Positions 43,312 through 52,154 of a DNA stretch of 64,000 bases are shown here, one piece after another. This stretch comes from CAWIOX01 sp963837775 (GTDB taxonomy: Bacteria; Pseudomonadota; Gammaproteobacteria; Burkholderiales; Burkholderiaceae_D): the NCBI GenBank assembly GCA_963837775.1, contig CAWIOX010000018.1, positions 186,001 through 250,000 of the forward strand, in the 5' to 3' direction. Position 1 is the stretch's first letter; every line of letters starts with the position of its first letter. The notes below the pieces were generated by a model. That model saw only the letters and a program-made list of their open reading frames with translations, was not told where the DNA came from and did no database searches. A program made the translations under genes and the position numbers.

Positions 43312-44967
43312 ATGCTACAAATGGATGCATTGACGATCTTGATCATCGAGCCGCATGCGGGGATGCGCAGCAGCTTGCGCGACATGCTCAAGCAAGGCGG
43401 CATGATTAAAATTGATTTTTCGGTCGGCGCCAGTGCCGCCATACGTGCATTCAAGAACCGGACTTATGACATCGTGCTGTGCGAGTACGATCTCGGCGAA
43501 GGACAGGATGGGCAGCAGTTGCTGGAGGATTTGCGGCACCATAAATTGATCTCGCTGTCGACGGTATTCTTCATGGTCACCGCCGAACGCGCTTATGAAA
43601 AAGTGGTGAGCGCCGCCGAACTGGCGCCAACCGATTACCTGTTGAAGCCCTTTACCGCCGATACGCTGCTGGAGCGGGTGGTGCGCGCGATCGAGCGGCG
43701 CAATATATTCCTGCCGGTGTATCAGTTGATGGACCTGGGCAATCTGCGCGATGCGATTGCCGCCTGCATTGATGGCGCCGCCAGGTACCGCCGCCATATG
43801 GTCGATTTCATGCGCCTGCGCGCCGAGTTATACGTGGCGCTGGGCGAGCCGGTGGAGGCCGAGCAGGTGTATGCGCAACTGCTAACTACCCGCGCCATCG
43901 CCTGGGCCCGGCTGGGCCTGGCAAAATCCTTGTACCTGCAGGGGCGCTTTGTCGAGGCGGAAAGCAACTTGCAGGCGCTGGTAACGGAGAACAACAAATT
44001 TCTGGATGCCTACGACTGGCTGGCCAAGACGCATGAGGCGATTGGACAGCTGGAATCGGCCAAGGCCGTGCTGCAGGACGCGGTCACCGTATCGCCGCAC
44101 GCGATCCGGCGTTTGCGCAAACTGGGTGAAATTTCACTGGAAACGGGCGACATCGAGACCGCCGAGCGTAGTCTGCGGCAAGTGGTCAGCAAGGCGCGCT
44201 ATTCGGACTTTCGCGATCCGGAGGATCACGCGCGTCTGGTGCAGAGTCTGCTCAAGAAGGGCGATACGGTACAGGCCACCGCGGTGATCCGCGATCTCGA
44301 CAAGTCGATGGGCGGCCTCAACAAAACGCCGGTCTGTCGCGCGATATCGAGTGCGATGGTGTATTCCCACACCGGCGACGACGCCCGTGCCGCACTGGCC
44401 TTGGGTGAGGCCGTCAACGCCTGTCGCGATAGCATCGGCATGTCGAGCGATCTGAAAATTGAACTGGTGCGCAGCTGCCTGGAAAGCAAGATGGAGGACG
44501 GTGCCTCGGAGGTGATGCTCGATGTGATGCGCAACGCACCCAGTGGCCCGGTGATGGAAAAGGCAATGCGCGTTTTCGAGCAGGCCGGCCACAGCGAGAT
44601 GGCGGAAAAATTGGTGCAGGATAGCCGGCGTCAGGTGATCGAACTGGTCGCTGCCGGTGCCGAGAAGGCCAAGCACGGCGATTATCGCGGCGCAGTGGCG
44701 TTCATGGTGGCGGCGGTAGCTAAACTGCCGGATAACCCGCAGGTTGTGTTCAATGCGGCGCTGGCGGCGCTCAAATGTCTGGACAACCTCGGTTGGGAAG
44801 ATGCACTTGGCCAGCAGGCGCGCAACCTGATCGAGCGGGCCCGCGTTCTGGATCCAGCGAATCCCCGGCTGGCACCGCTGACCAGCCTGTATCAGGGCAT
44901 GTTGAAAAAATACGGCATCCGGCCTGGCCGTAGTGCGGAGGTGTCCATGTCGGTCTCGGAAGATTGA
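43312..44967 (+). CDS. Receiver-domain protein with TPR tail
   Basis: A 551-residue cytoplasmic protein. Residues 6-132 are a CheY-like receiver: LTILIIEPHAGMRSSLRDML, FFMVTAERAYEKV, DYLLKPFT with the conserved Lys. At the phospho-acceptor position, between DIVLC and YDLGEGQDG, residue 58 is Glu instead of Asp, and the usual acidic pair is EP (13-14). From ~140 to 540 the chain is TPR-like helical repeats (RLGLAKSLYLQGRFVEAESN). Such proteins are known from pseudomonads as receiver-TPR adaptors. A Glu here may mimic the phosphorylated state. Start 43312 or 43321. Confidence 0.82.
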   Translation: MLQMDALTILIIEPHAGMRSSLRDMLKQGGMIKIDFSVGASAAIRAFKNRTYDIVLCEYDLGEGQDGQQLLEDLRHHKLISLSTVFFMVTAERAYEKVVSAAELAPTDYLLKPFTADTLLERVVRAIERRNIFLPVYQLMDLGNLRDAIAACIDGAARYRRHMVDFMRLRAELYVALGEPVEAEQVYAQLLTTRAIAWARLGLAKSLYLQGRFVEAESNLQALVTENNKFLDAYDWLAKTHEAIGQLESAKAVLQDAVTVSPHAIRRLRKLGEISLETGDIETAERSLRQVVSKARYSDFRDPEDHARLVQSLLKKGDTVQATAVIRDLDKSMGGLNKTPVCRAISSAMVYSHTGDDARAALALGEAVNACRDSIGMSSDLKIELVRSCLESKMEDGASEVMLDVMRNAPSGPVMEKAMRVFEQAGHSEMAEKLVQDSRRQVIELVAAGAEKAKHGDYRGAVAFMVAAVAKLPDNPQVVFNAALAALKCLDNLGWEDALGQQARNLIERARVLDPANPRLAPLTSLYQGMLKKYGIRPGRSAEVSMSVSED

Positions 44968-45111
44968 ACCTGATCTGCGCGCGCAGCATGGCACTGGCCG
45001 GCACAGGAATTGTTGCTGGTGACTGTAATGAGCGATGGCGGGTTTGATTAATGGCAATCGTGCATTGAGAATGATTGGCTATCATGCTGGTTTTTAGCGG
45101 CAAAAGCATCC

Positions 45112-45900
45112 ATGGCATTCGAACTTTTTAATAACGGGCAACACATCTGTCTCATGTTTTCCGACCTCATGGATGAAGGCAATGGTGAGGTTGTGCAGGC
45201 CAACCAGTTTTTGATCGTGCAGGACGGTAACGGCATTCTGCTCGATCCGGGAGGCGTGATGACCTACAACGAACTGTTCATGGCGATGGCCAAGTACTTT
45301 CCGCCCAAGCAATTGAAATACGTTTTCGCGTCACATGCCGACCCGGATATCATCGCTTCGCTGCCACGCTGGCTGACCGGTTCCGATACGAAATTGCTGA
45401 TTTCGGCGATGTGGTCGCGTTTCGTGCCGCATTTCTGTCCGCAGGGAAAGACCGAGGGGCGCATCATCCCGGTGCCGGATCAGGGAACATTATTGCCGTT
45501 CGGTTCGACCACCTTCCAGATTCTGCCGGCACACTTCCTCCATTCCGAAGGGAATCTGCAGTTTTACGACCCGGTCAGCCGGATCTTGTTTTCAGGCGAT
45601 ATGGGAGCCTCGATGCTGCCGCTGGATCGGGTCGTGCCGGTGACTGATTTCGCCCAACACTTGCCCTTCATGCGCAGCTTTCATGCCCGTTACATGGTGT
45701 CCAACAAGGTATGCCGCTATTGGGTCAATATGGTGCGGAGCATCGATCCTGAATGGATTGTGCCGCAGCATGGCGCACCGCTCAAGGGCCGTGCAGTCAT
45801 CGGACAATTTCTGGACTGGATCGAGTCGCTGTCCTGCGGGGTGGACCTGATGACACAGGAAATGTACACGCCACCACGCGGCATGCACATTTCACTTTGA
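45112..45900 (+). CDS. ODP-type metallo-beta-lactamase-fold protein (flavodiiron-like, no flavodoxin)
   Basis: A 262-residue protein whose fold matches the diiron core of flavodiiron proteins. The iron site shows FASHADPDIIASLPRWL, HFLHSEGNLQFYDP and ILFSGDMGAS, with PQHGAPL near residue 221. There is no flavodoxin domain. Relatives, called oxygen-binding diiron proteins, sense oxygen in chemotaxis-linked systems. The upstream gene on the same strand is a receiver-domain protein, so a signalling role is plausible. ATG 45112. Confidence 0.8.
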   Translation: MAFELFNNGQHICLMFSDLMDEGNGEVVQANQFLIVQDGNGILLDPGGVMTYNELFMAMAKYFPPKQLKYVFASHADPDIIASLPRWLTGSDTKLLISAMWSRFVPHFCPQGKTEGRIIPVPDQGTLLPFGSTTFQILPAHFLHSEGNLQFYDPVSRILFSGDMGASMLPLDRVVPVTDFAQHLPFMRSFHARYMVSNKVCRYWVNMVRSIDPEWIVPQHGAPLKGRAVIGQFLDWIESLSCGVDLMTQEMYTPPRGMHISL

Positions 45901-45915
45901 ACCGTTGCCAGCGCT

Positions 45916-46278
45916 TTATGCGTTTTGCAACAATGCGCTCAGACGTTCCGGAGGGCGGCCGATCATTGCCCGCCCGTTGAACACAACGATCGGGCGCTGC
46001 AGCAACTTGGGCTGATCGGCGATCGCCTGCAGCAGCGTCATCTCATCTGCTTGCGCCAGATTCAGTGCGGCAAACTCTGACTCACTGTCGCGCAGCATGT
46101 CGCGCGCCGCGAGATGCAATTGTTTTTGTAAAACAAGCAGTTGAGCCAGCGTCAGAGGATTTTCTTGATAGTCCCGCACATCCAGCGTCAGGCTCTGTTC
46201 CGTGGCGAATTGCTGCGCCAGCACTAATGCTTCGCGTGACTTGGAGCAGCGAGGATTGTGCAAAATGGTAATAATCAT
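45916..46278 (-). CDS. ArsC-family reductase (arsenate reductase/YfgD-like)
   Basis: A 120-residue thioredoxin-fold protein. ITILHNPRCSKSREALVL contains the single cysteine of ArsC-type reductases in HNPRCSKSRE; the C-terminal RPIVVFNGRAMIGRPPERL has the conserved RP...GRPPE. Such enzymes reduce arsenate with glutaredoxin, although YfgD-like members may have another role. It lies directly after the remnant of a GDT1-type gene. No arsR or arsB is near. Confidence 0.85.
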   Translation of the reverse strand: MIITILHNPRCSKSREALVLAQQFATEQSLTLDVRDYQENPLTLAQLLVLQKQLHLAARDMLRDSESEFAALNLAQADEMTLLQAIADQPKLLQRPIVVFNGRAMIGRPPERLSALLQNA

Positions 46279-46779
46279 GCTTGCCTTTCAATAACATGGC
46301 CCATAAGCCAAAGGGTGCGCCAAATAAAGCAACCAGGCCGATCAATGCGAAGTTGCCGGCAGCGCGCCAGCTTACCAGTTTGAAAGGAAAATTGGGGGGC
46401 AACCCCTTCCCGAATACCCAGCGGGAACATCAGCAAGCATCATGCCAAGTGTGGTAGCGGAAACAACCGGGATCAGGTTATTGAATCGGGCTGCCAGCGC
46501 AATGGTAGCCAACTGCGCTTTGTTCCCGATTTCTGCCACGAAAAATGTCGTCCATTTGACGACGGAATACATCATAGTGGCCACGTGGCGTATTTTTTTC
46601 TTCCATCTGATCTGGCTTGAGCGCCCATGCGGCAATTGTCAAAAAGGACAGCGCCAGCATCCAATGCAATGGATCTGGAAGGATGAGCGAAGCAAGCCAC
46701 TGACCAGCGATGGCCGCAACAGTGCGCATAGTTGAGTTTTGTCGCCGATCTCGCCAAGCCATAATGTCAAGCGCACCAT
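46270..46779 (-). pseudogene. Remnant of GDT1/UPF0016 (TMEM165-type) manganese exporter gene
   Basis: Pieces of the family are found in three frames: LGEIGDKTQL at 46779-46730; ASLILPDPLHWMLALSFL and AAWALKPDQMEE at 46740-46610; VAEIGNKAQLATIALAARFN and ATTLGMMLADVPAG at 46590-46430; and FALIGLVALFGAPFGLWAML towards 46280. The two EIGDKTQ-type motifs of the family are both present. About 25 residues after the first motif are missing and further shifts break the second half, so this is genuine decay and not a single error. The family exports manganese or calcium. A yybP-ykoY-like riboswitch lies in front. Confidence 0.85.
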
Positions 46780-46865
46780 GATCAGGCAGAGCAAGTATGT
46801 TGATGTGTTTCCATCCTGCGGAAGGAGACTGCTCCCCAATGACAGCTACAGAGATTTTTCAGTGC
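46777..46865 (-). ncRNA. yybP-ykoY-type (manganese) riboswitch
   Basis: On the minus strand the leader contains TTGGGGAGCAG (46840-46830) and, after a short CTCCTTCCGCAGGATGG arm, CATCAACATACTTG (46805-46792). These are the two conserved loops of the yybP-ykoY class (GGGGAGTA and CAACATAC), with T to C in the first. This class binds Mn2+ and is known to regulate UPF0016/GDT1 genes, exactly the type of gene that follows. Ends are approximate. Confidence 0.7.
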
Positions 46866-47183
46866 CAAACAAGGTGTTTGCAATTGCGGTAAAGCTGCGC
46901 CCATTGCATTCGCCACAGTATTTATCGTTGTTGTAACCCGCACAACCGTACTTGTGCAATTTCCGCGAATAAAAATTAATGACAAATAAATAAAAAAATA
47001 CTTTACATAGCAAATTCTTGGAATATGTGAGGACGGCTGTAATTTTTCATGCATAATATCGGGCTGTCTCAAAATTATGATTTAGTCGTTGCCAAGTCGC
47101 GGATTGCGCCAGTAAGCAGTGTCGTTGTTTTCTGAGTGTTTGATTTGGCGAGTGCTTGGAAAATTAATAATTGCATTTTTTTG
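46866..47183. other. AT-rich intergenic region before the tRNA cluster
   Basis: About 320 bases with many A/T tracts, especially 46960-47010. No gene is visible. It must contain the promoter of the riboswitch transcript (minus strand). The tRNA promoter starts at 47184. Confidence 0.45.
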
Positions 47184-47212
47184 TTGACAGGCCGCATTTA
47201 GGTGTCTAAAAT
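47184..47212 (+). promoter_or_regulatory. Sigma70 promoter of the tRNA-tuf operon
   Basis: TTGACA at 47184-47189 and TAAAAT at 47207-47212 are separated by exactly 17 bases. Transcription would start near 47219, just before tRNA-Tyr. A TTTTTTTGTT run precedes the -35 box, which may act as an UP element. Confidence 0.85.
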
Positions 47213-47226
47213 TTGTGGCTCGTTGC

Positions 47227-47312
<86 letters not shown>

Positions 47313-47356
47313 AAGTTTTAGAATTAGAAAAGTGTGCGGCTGAAGTGGTCGCCCTC

Positions 47357-47430
47357 GCGGGTGTAGCTCAATGGTAGAGCTGAAGCCTTCCAAGCTTATG
47401 ACGAGGGTTCGATTCCCTTCACCCGCTCCA
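47357..47430 (+). tRNA. tRNA-Gly (anticodon TCC)
   Basis: A 74-base tRNA: acceptor GCGGGTG/CACCCGC, D-arm AGCTCAATGGTAGAGCT, anticodon loop CTTCCAA with TCC, T-arm GGTTCGATTCC, encoded CCA. Confidence 0.97.
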
Positions 47431-47463
47431 ATTCGTGTTCTGCTGCCGGTATATGCGGTAATT

Positions 47464-47538
<75 letters not shown>

Positions 47539-47611
47539 AGTTAAGTCAATCGTATCAGCAAGAAGTCGGGTGTGTGCTCGAGCATTCTCATCAAATCGTT
47601 AGGAGTCTAAA

Positions 47612-48802
47612 ATGGCAAAAAGCAAGTTTGAGCGGACCAAGCCGCACGTGAATGTCGGTACGATTGGGCACGTCGATCATGGCAAGACAACGCTGACAGC
47701 AGCGATTGCTACCGTATTGTCGAAGAAATTCGGCGGCGAAGCAAAGGCCTATGATCAGATTGATGCAGCGCCAGAAGAAAAAGCGCGCGGCATCACCATC
47801 AATACCGCGCACGTCGAATACGAAACAGCCAACCGTCACTACGCTCACGTAGACTGCCCAGGCCATGCTGATTATGTTAAAAACATGATCACTGGCGCGG
47901 CCCAGATGGACGGTGCGATCCTGGTATGTTCCGCAGCTGACGGTCCAATGCCGCAAACACGTGAGCACATCCTGCTGGCGCGTCAGGTTGGTGTTCCATA
48001 CATCATGGTGTACCTGAACAAATGCGACATGGTCGATGACGCGGAATTGCTGGAATTGGTCGAAATGGAAGTGCGCGAGTTGCTATCCAAATACGATTTC
48101 CCTGGCGATGATGTGCCTATTATCAAAGGCTCCGCCAAGCTCGCTCTCGAAGGCGACACTGGCCCACTGGGCGAGCAGTCCATCATGGCATTGGCTGAGG
48201 CGCTCGACACTTATATCCCGACACCAGAGCGTGCAATTGATGGTGCGTTCCTGATGCCGGTGGAAGATGTATTCTCCATCTCGGGTCGTGGCACGGTGGT
48301 AACTGGTCGCGTTGAGCGCGGTATCGTCAAGGTCGGCGAAGAGATCGAAATCGTCGGCATCAAAGACACAGTCAAGACAACATGCACGGGCGTTGAAATG
48401 TTCCGCAAGTTGCTTGACCAAGGTCAGGCAGGCGATAACGTCGGTGTATTGTTGCGCGGTACCAAGCGTGAAGACGTGGAGCGCGGTCAGGTATTGGCCA
48501 AGCCAGGTTCAATCAAGCCGCACAATCACTTCACTGGCGAGATCTATGTCTTGTCCAAAGATGAAGGCGGTCGTCATACACCATTCTTCAACAACTACCG
48601 TCCACAGTTCTACTTCCGTACTACGGACGTGACTGGCTCGATCGAGTTGCCAAAAGACAAAGAAATGGTCATGCCGGGCGATAACGTGTCGATTACCGTC
48701 AAGTTGATCAACCCGATTGCGATGGAAGAAGGCTTGCGCTTCGCTATCCGTGAAGGTGGTCGTACTGTCGGTGCTGGCGTTGTTGCAAAAATTATTGCGT
48801 AA
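47612..48802 (+). CDS. tuf: Elongation factor Tu
   Basis: EF-Tu brings aminoacyl-tRNA to the ribosome. GTP-binding motifs GHVDHGKTT (residues ~18-26), DCPGHADY (~80) and NKCD (~135) are complete; the effector region ARGITINTAHVEYET is normal. 396 residues, the usual length. The gene follows three tRNA genes and precedes tRNA-Trp, secE and nusG, the classical tufB arrangement. ATG 47612 with AGGAG upstream. A second tuf copy usually follows fusA, beyond the right edge. Confidence 0.99.
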   Translation: MAKSKFERTKPHVNVGTIGHVDHGKTTLTAAIATVLSKKFGGEAKAYDQIDAAPEEKARGITINTAHVEYETANRHYAHVDCPGHADYVKNMITGAAQMDGAILVCSAADGPMPQTREHILLARQVGVPYIMVYLNKCDMVDDAELLELVEMEVRELLSKYDFPGDDVPIIKGSAKLALEGDTGPLGEQSIMALAEALDTYIPTPERAIDGAFLMPVEDVFSISGRGTVVTGRVERGIVKVGEEIEIVGIKDTVKTTCTGVEMFRKLLDQGQAGDNVGVLLRGTKREDVERGQVLAKPGSIKPHNHFTGEIYVLSKDEGGRHTPFFNNYRPQFYFRTTDVTGSIELPKDKEMVMPGDNVSITVKLINPIAMEEGLRFAIREGGRTVGAGVVAKIIA

Positions 48803-48816
48803 TTAATACTTGTTTT

Positions 48817-48844
48817 GCGAGGCTGGTCTACCATTCGGCCTCGC
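48817..48844 (+). terminator. Hairpin between tuf and tRNA-Trp
   Basis: GCGAGGC (48817-48823) pairs with GCCTCGC (48838-48844). No T-run follows, so it is more likely an mRNA end or processing structure than a full terminator. Confidence 0.5.
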
Positions 48845-48874
48845 GATGCCAATACAAGTATCTGATGTAGATGT

Positions 48875-48950
48875 AGGGGTGTAGCTCAATTGGCAGAGCG
48901 TCGGTCTCCAAAACCGAAGGTTGGGGGTTCGATTCCCTCCGCCCCTGCCA
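48875..48950 (+). tRNA. tRNA-Trp (anticodon CCA)
   Basis: A 76-base tRNA: acceptor AGGGGTG/CGCCCCT, D-arm AGCTCAATTGGCAGAGC, anticodon loop TCTCCAAAA with CCA, T-arm GGTTCGATTCC, encoded CCA. Confidence 0.97.
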
Positions 48951-48986
48951 CCGATTTAGCCGCAATGGCATCGAAAGTCAAAGTGT

Positions 48987-49370
48987 ATGTCTAATCACCC
49001 CGTTCAAACCGTGAGCGCGTCAAGCGACAAGCTTAAAGTCGTCTTGGCGGTTTGCGCCGCGATTGCGGGCGTTGTCGGTTTCTATTTTCTGTCAGATAAA
49101 TCAAGTTTGGCGCGCATTGGTGTGTTGCTGCTTGGTTTGGTGATTGCCGTTTCTATTCTCTCTACAGCTGATCTTGGTCGAAATTTCCTTGATTTTTCCA
49201 GGGACGCGGTGCGTGAGACAAAAAAAGTTGTATGGCCAAAGCGTAAAGAGGCGATGCAGATTACTCTGATTGTCTTCGGGTTTGTCGTTGTTATGGCAAT
49301 TTTCTTGTGGGGAACCGATAAGCTATTGGAGTTTTTGTTGTACGACGTAATTCTGGGTTGGAAAAAATAA
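48987..49370 (+). CDS. secE: Preprotein translocase subunit SecE
   Basis: SecE is a core part of the SecYEG channel. The 127-residue protein has three membrane helices (residues ~17-34, 41-60 and 92-115), the three-helix form of proteobacteria. DFSRDAVRETKKVVWPKRKE before the last helix is the conserved amphipathic region. The stop codon overlaps the start of nusG (TAATG). Confidence 0.96.
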   Translation: MSNHPVQTVSASSDKLKVVLAVCAAIAGVVGFYFLSDKSSLARIGVLLLGLVIAVSILSTADLGRNFLDFSRDAVRETKKVVWPKRKEAMQITLIVFGFVVVMAIFLWGTDKLLEFLLYDVILGWKK

Positions 49371-49960
49371 TGAGCGAAAATACGCAGAGCGGCGAGCAAG
49401 AGATTGCTGCAGCTTCTACCCCGGTTAGCAAGAAGCGCTGGTATGTGGTGCATGTTTATTCCGGTATGGAAAAAAGTGTGCAGCGTGCCCTGACTGAGCT
49501 CATTGAGCGTGCAGGAATGCAGGATCAGTTCGGTCAAATTCTGGTCCCGACTGAGGAAGTGGTTGAGGTCAAGAATGGTCACAAGACAGTAACTGAGCGG
49601 CGTTTTTTCCCCGGTTACGTGCTGGTAGAGATGGAAATGACCGACGAGACGTGGCATTTGGTCAAAAACACAAGCAAGGTAACAGGTTTCATCGGTGGTA
49701 AGTCAAATAAGCCGACGCCGATTCCTGCGCGGGAAATCGACAAAATCATGCAGCAAATGCAGGATGGCGTTGAGAAGCCGCGGCCAAAAGTGTTGTACGA
49801 GGTGGGTGAGTTGGTGCGCATTAAGGATGGTCCCTTCACAGACTTCAATGGCAATGTTGAGGAAGTCAACTATGAGAAATCTCGTGTGCGTGTTTCTGTC
49901 ACTATCTTTGGTCGGGCTACCCCGGTGGAGCTTGAGTTTGGGCAAGTGGAAAAAGTCTAA
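49370..49960 (+). CDS. nusG: Transcription antitermination factor NusG
   Basis: NusG binds RNA polymerase and couples it with the ribosome or Rho. The N-terminal domain shows KKRWYVVHVYSGMEKSVQRA and FFPGYVLVEM; the KOW domain at the C-terminus has VRIKDGPFTDFNGNVEEV and a VELEFGQVEKV end. 196 residues. The start at 49370 (MSENTQSGEQ) overlaps the secE stop by one base; a longer frame from 49358 is less likely. Confidence 0.97.
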   Translation: MSENTQSGEQEIAAASTPVSKKRWYVVHVYSGMEKSVQRALTELIERAGMQDQFGQILVPTEEVVEVKNGHKTVTERRFFPGYVLVEMEMTDETWHLVKNTSKVTGFIGGKSNKPTPIPAREIDKIMQQMQDGVEKPRPKVLYEVGELVRIKDGPFTDFNGNVEEVNYEKSRVRVSVTIFGRATPVELEFGQVEKV

Positions 49961-50102
49961 GTGGCATTAGTTGCTATAGATTTAGTAATTTTGTAAGCGT
50001 TACTTGGTGCGCTGCATTAATTTGCAAAATCCAGGGAGGAGCCCTATTAAGCTGTGCAAGCAGAGGAACAGGCGCTAACACTCAATCAACGTAGGAGCCG
50101 AC

Positions 50103-50534
50103 ATGGCAAAGAAAATCATTGGTTTTATCAAGCTGCAAGTGCCAGCTGGTAAAGCAAATCCATCACCACCAATCGGGCCGGCCCTCGGTCAGCGCGGCTT
50201 GAATATCATGGAGTTCTGCAAGGCATTTAATGCGCAGACTCAAGGTGTTGAGCCAGGTATGCCAATTCCTGTAGTGATTACGGCATTTGCAGACAAGTCT
50301 TTCACTTTCGTGATGAAGACACCGCCTGCAACATTCCTGATCAAAAAAGCAGCAGGTATTCAAAAGGGATCGCCAAAGCCGCATACTGATAAAGTTGGTA
50401 AGCTGACTCGTCAGCAGGCAGAAGAGATCGCTACATTAAAACGGCCGGATCTTACGGCTGCTGACATGGATGCTGCGGTGCGTACAATCGCCGGCTCAGC
50501 GCGTTCCATGGGTATCACGGTGGAGGGTCTGTAA
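50103..50534 (+). CDS. rplK: 50S ribosomal protein L11
   Basis: L11 forms the GTPase-associated centre with 23S rRNA. IIGFIKLQVPAGKANPSPPIG at the start (shortened: IKLQVPAGKANPSPPIG) and the C-terminal RNA-binding RSMGITVEG are conserved. 143 residues. GTAGGAG precedes ATG 50103. The stop overlaps the rplA start (TAATGG), as usual in the L11 operon. Confidence 0.98.
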   Translation: MAKKIIGFIKLQVPAGKANPSPPIGPALGQRGLNIMEFCKAFNAQTQGVEPGMPIPVVITAFADKSFTFVMKTPPATFLIKKAAGIQKGSPKPHTDKVGKLTRQQAEEIATLKRPDLTAADMDAAVRTIAGSARSMGITVEGL

Positions 50535-51229
50535 TGGCTAAGTTGTCCAAGCGTTTAAAAGAAATCAAATCAAAAGTCGATCGCACTAAAGTTTATGCAT
50601 TCGATAGCGCAGTAGTCTTGATTAAAGAATGTGCAACTGCAAAATTCAATGAATCGATCGATGTATCGGTGCAGTTGGGTGTTGACCCTAAGAAGTCGGA
50701 TCAAGTCGTGCGTGGTTCGGTTGTGTTGCCAGCAGGTACAGGTAAATCGGTGCGCGTAGCGGTTTTTGCTACTGGCGAAAAAGCAGAGCAAGCGAAAGCT
50801 GCTGGCGCTGATATCGTCGGCATGGAAGATCTGGCAGAGCAAATCAAGGCAGGCAACATGCCTTTTGATATCGTTATCGCCTCTCCGGATACAATGCGTA
50901 TCGTTGGTACGTTGGGTCAGATTCTTGGGCCGCGCGGCATGATGCCAAACCCAAAAGTTGGTACCGTAACACCTGATGTGGCTACGGCAGTTAAGAATGC
51001 TAAAGCGGGTCAAGTGCAGTATCGTACTGACAAGGCTGGTATCATTCATGCAACTATCGGTCGTAAGTCATTTACCGATGAAGCGCTCAAGTCGAATCTG
51101 ATCGCTCTGGTTGATGCGCTTAACAAGGCAAAGCCAACAAGCAGCAAGGGTGTTTATCTGCGCAGGATTTCATTGTCTTCGACAATGGGTGCTGGCGTAC
51201 GAATTGATCACGCTAACTTGTCTGCTTAA
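50534..51229 (+). CDS. rplA: 50S ribosomal protein L1
   Basis: L1 forms the L1 stalk and represses its own operon. GPRGMMPNPKVGTVTPDV is the family signature; 231 residues, normal. It overlaps rplK by one base, so the two are translationally coupled. The 310-base gap to rplJ contains the L10 leader. Confidence 0.98.
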   Translation: MAKLSKRLKEIKSKVDRTKVYAFDSAVVLIKECATAKFNESIDVSVQLGVDPKKSDQVVRGSVVLPAGTGKSVRVAVFATGEKAEQAKAAGADIVGMEDLAEQIKAGNMPFDIVIASPDTMRIVGTLGQILGPRGMMPNPKVGTVTPDVATAVKNAKAGQVQYRTDKAGIIHATIGRKSFTDEALKSNLIALVDALNKAKPTSSKGVYLRRISLSSTMGAGVRIDHANLSA

Positions 51230-51539
51230 GCTGATTTAGAATTAAGTCCCTGTATTGCATTGCAATTCGGGGCGTAACTTTGGGCTGAATCTGCTTCATA
51301 ACTGTAGCAAATTCAGACAGTCAAAGACCGTTGGGCTTAGCAAAGTTTTTTGCAAAGTTAAAAATAGTGATGCGAAAGCATCGCAAACCCAACGCAGATG
51401 GTGTACCCGAGCAAGTTTTGTAGTCTCTAGGCTGGTCTGCCAGTGCTGAACTCCTAACTTCGGACGCCGTGTTCGAACCGATGCAAGATAGCTATTCACT
51501 TACGGGTAGTTTGTTGCGCATCATTATTGGAGGTTGACC
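51230..51539 (+). promoter_or_regulatory. L10 leader region before rplJ
   Basis: A 310-base non-coding stretch in the position of the L10 ribosomal protein leader, where L10-L12 binds and represses rplJL. A GATGCGAAAGCATC hairpin with GAAA tetraloop lies at about 51369-51382, and GGAGG stands just before the rplJ start. The call is by position; the conserved kink-turn was not drawn out. Confidence 0.55.
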
Positions 51540-52067
51540 GTGAGTCTCAATCTGAATGACAAAAAGGCCGTAGTCGCCGAAATCTCTGCCAAAGTAGCAT
51601 CTGCGCAGACTATCGTCGTGGCCGAATATCGTGGCATCCAGGTTGGTCATCTGACGCAACTACGTGCCAAAGCGCGTGCTCAGGGTGTGTACTTGCGTGT
51701 ATTGAAAAATACACTTGCTCGTCGCGCTGTAGAGGGCACAGCATTCGCTAGCCTGGCCTCTGAAATGACCGGTCCATTGATCTATTCGATCTCTGATGAT
51801 GCCGTTGCTGCAGCAAAAGTCATTAATGACTTTGCTAAAACCAACGACAAGCTGGTTATTAAGGCAGGTAACTACGCAGGAAAGTCGCTTGATAAAGCGG
51901 GTATTACTGCGTTGGCTAGCATTCCTAGCCGTGAAGTTCTCATGTCCCAATTGTTGGGCGTCATGTTGGCTCCGGTTTCTGGATTTGCTCGTGGACTTGC
52001 TGCTCTTGCAGCAAAAAAAGAAGCTGGAGCTGAAGTTGTGGCCGAAGCTGTAGCCGAAGCTGTTTAA
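51540..52067 (+). CDS. rplJ: 50S ribosomal protein L10
   Basis: L10 anchors the L7/L12 stalk. IVVAEYRGIQVGHLTQLR and YLRVLKNTLARRAVEG are family marks; the Ala-rich C-terminus carries the L12-binding helix. I chose GTG 51540 (MSLNLNDKKA), which has GGAGG eight bases upstream and matches the family N-terminus; a TTG at 51534 is possible. 175 residues. Confidence 0.97.
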   Translation: MSLNLNDKKAVVAEISAKVASAQTIVVAEYRGIQVGHLTQLRAKARAQGVYLRVLKNTLARRAVEGTAFASLASEMTGPLIYSISDDAVAAAKVINDFAKTNDKLVIKAGNYAGKSLDKAGITALASIPSREVLMSQLLGVMLAPVSGFARGLAALAAKKEAGAEVVAEAVAEAV

Positions 52068-52154
52068 TACTGTAATTAGCTCGCAGTGTTAAGTTCGGCG
52101 CTTTTGCGTCAGTACCGATTAGATGTATATACCGAATCAATTTAGGAGTTTTAA

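Noticed and set aside
51255..51499. Short open frames in the rplA-rplJ gap
   Set aside because: This is the known place of the L10 leader RNA; the frames lack start signals and family character.
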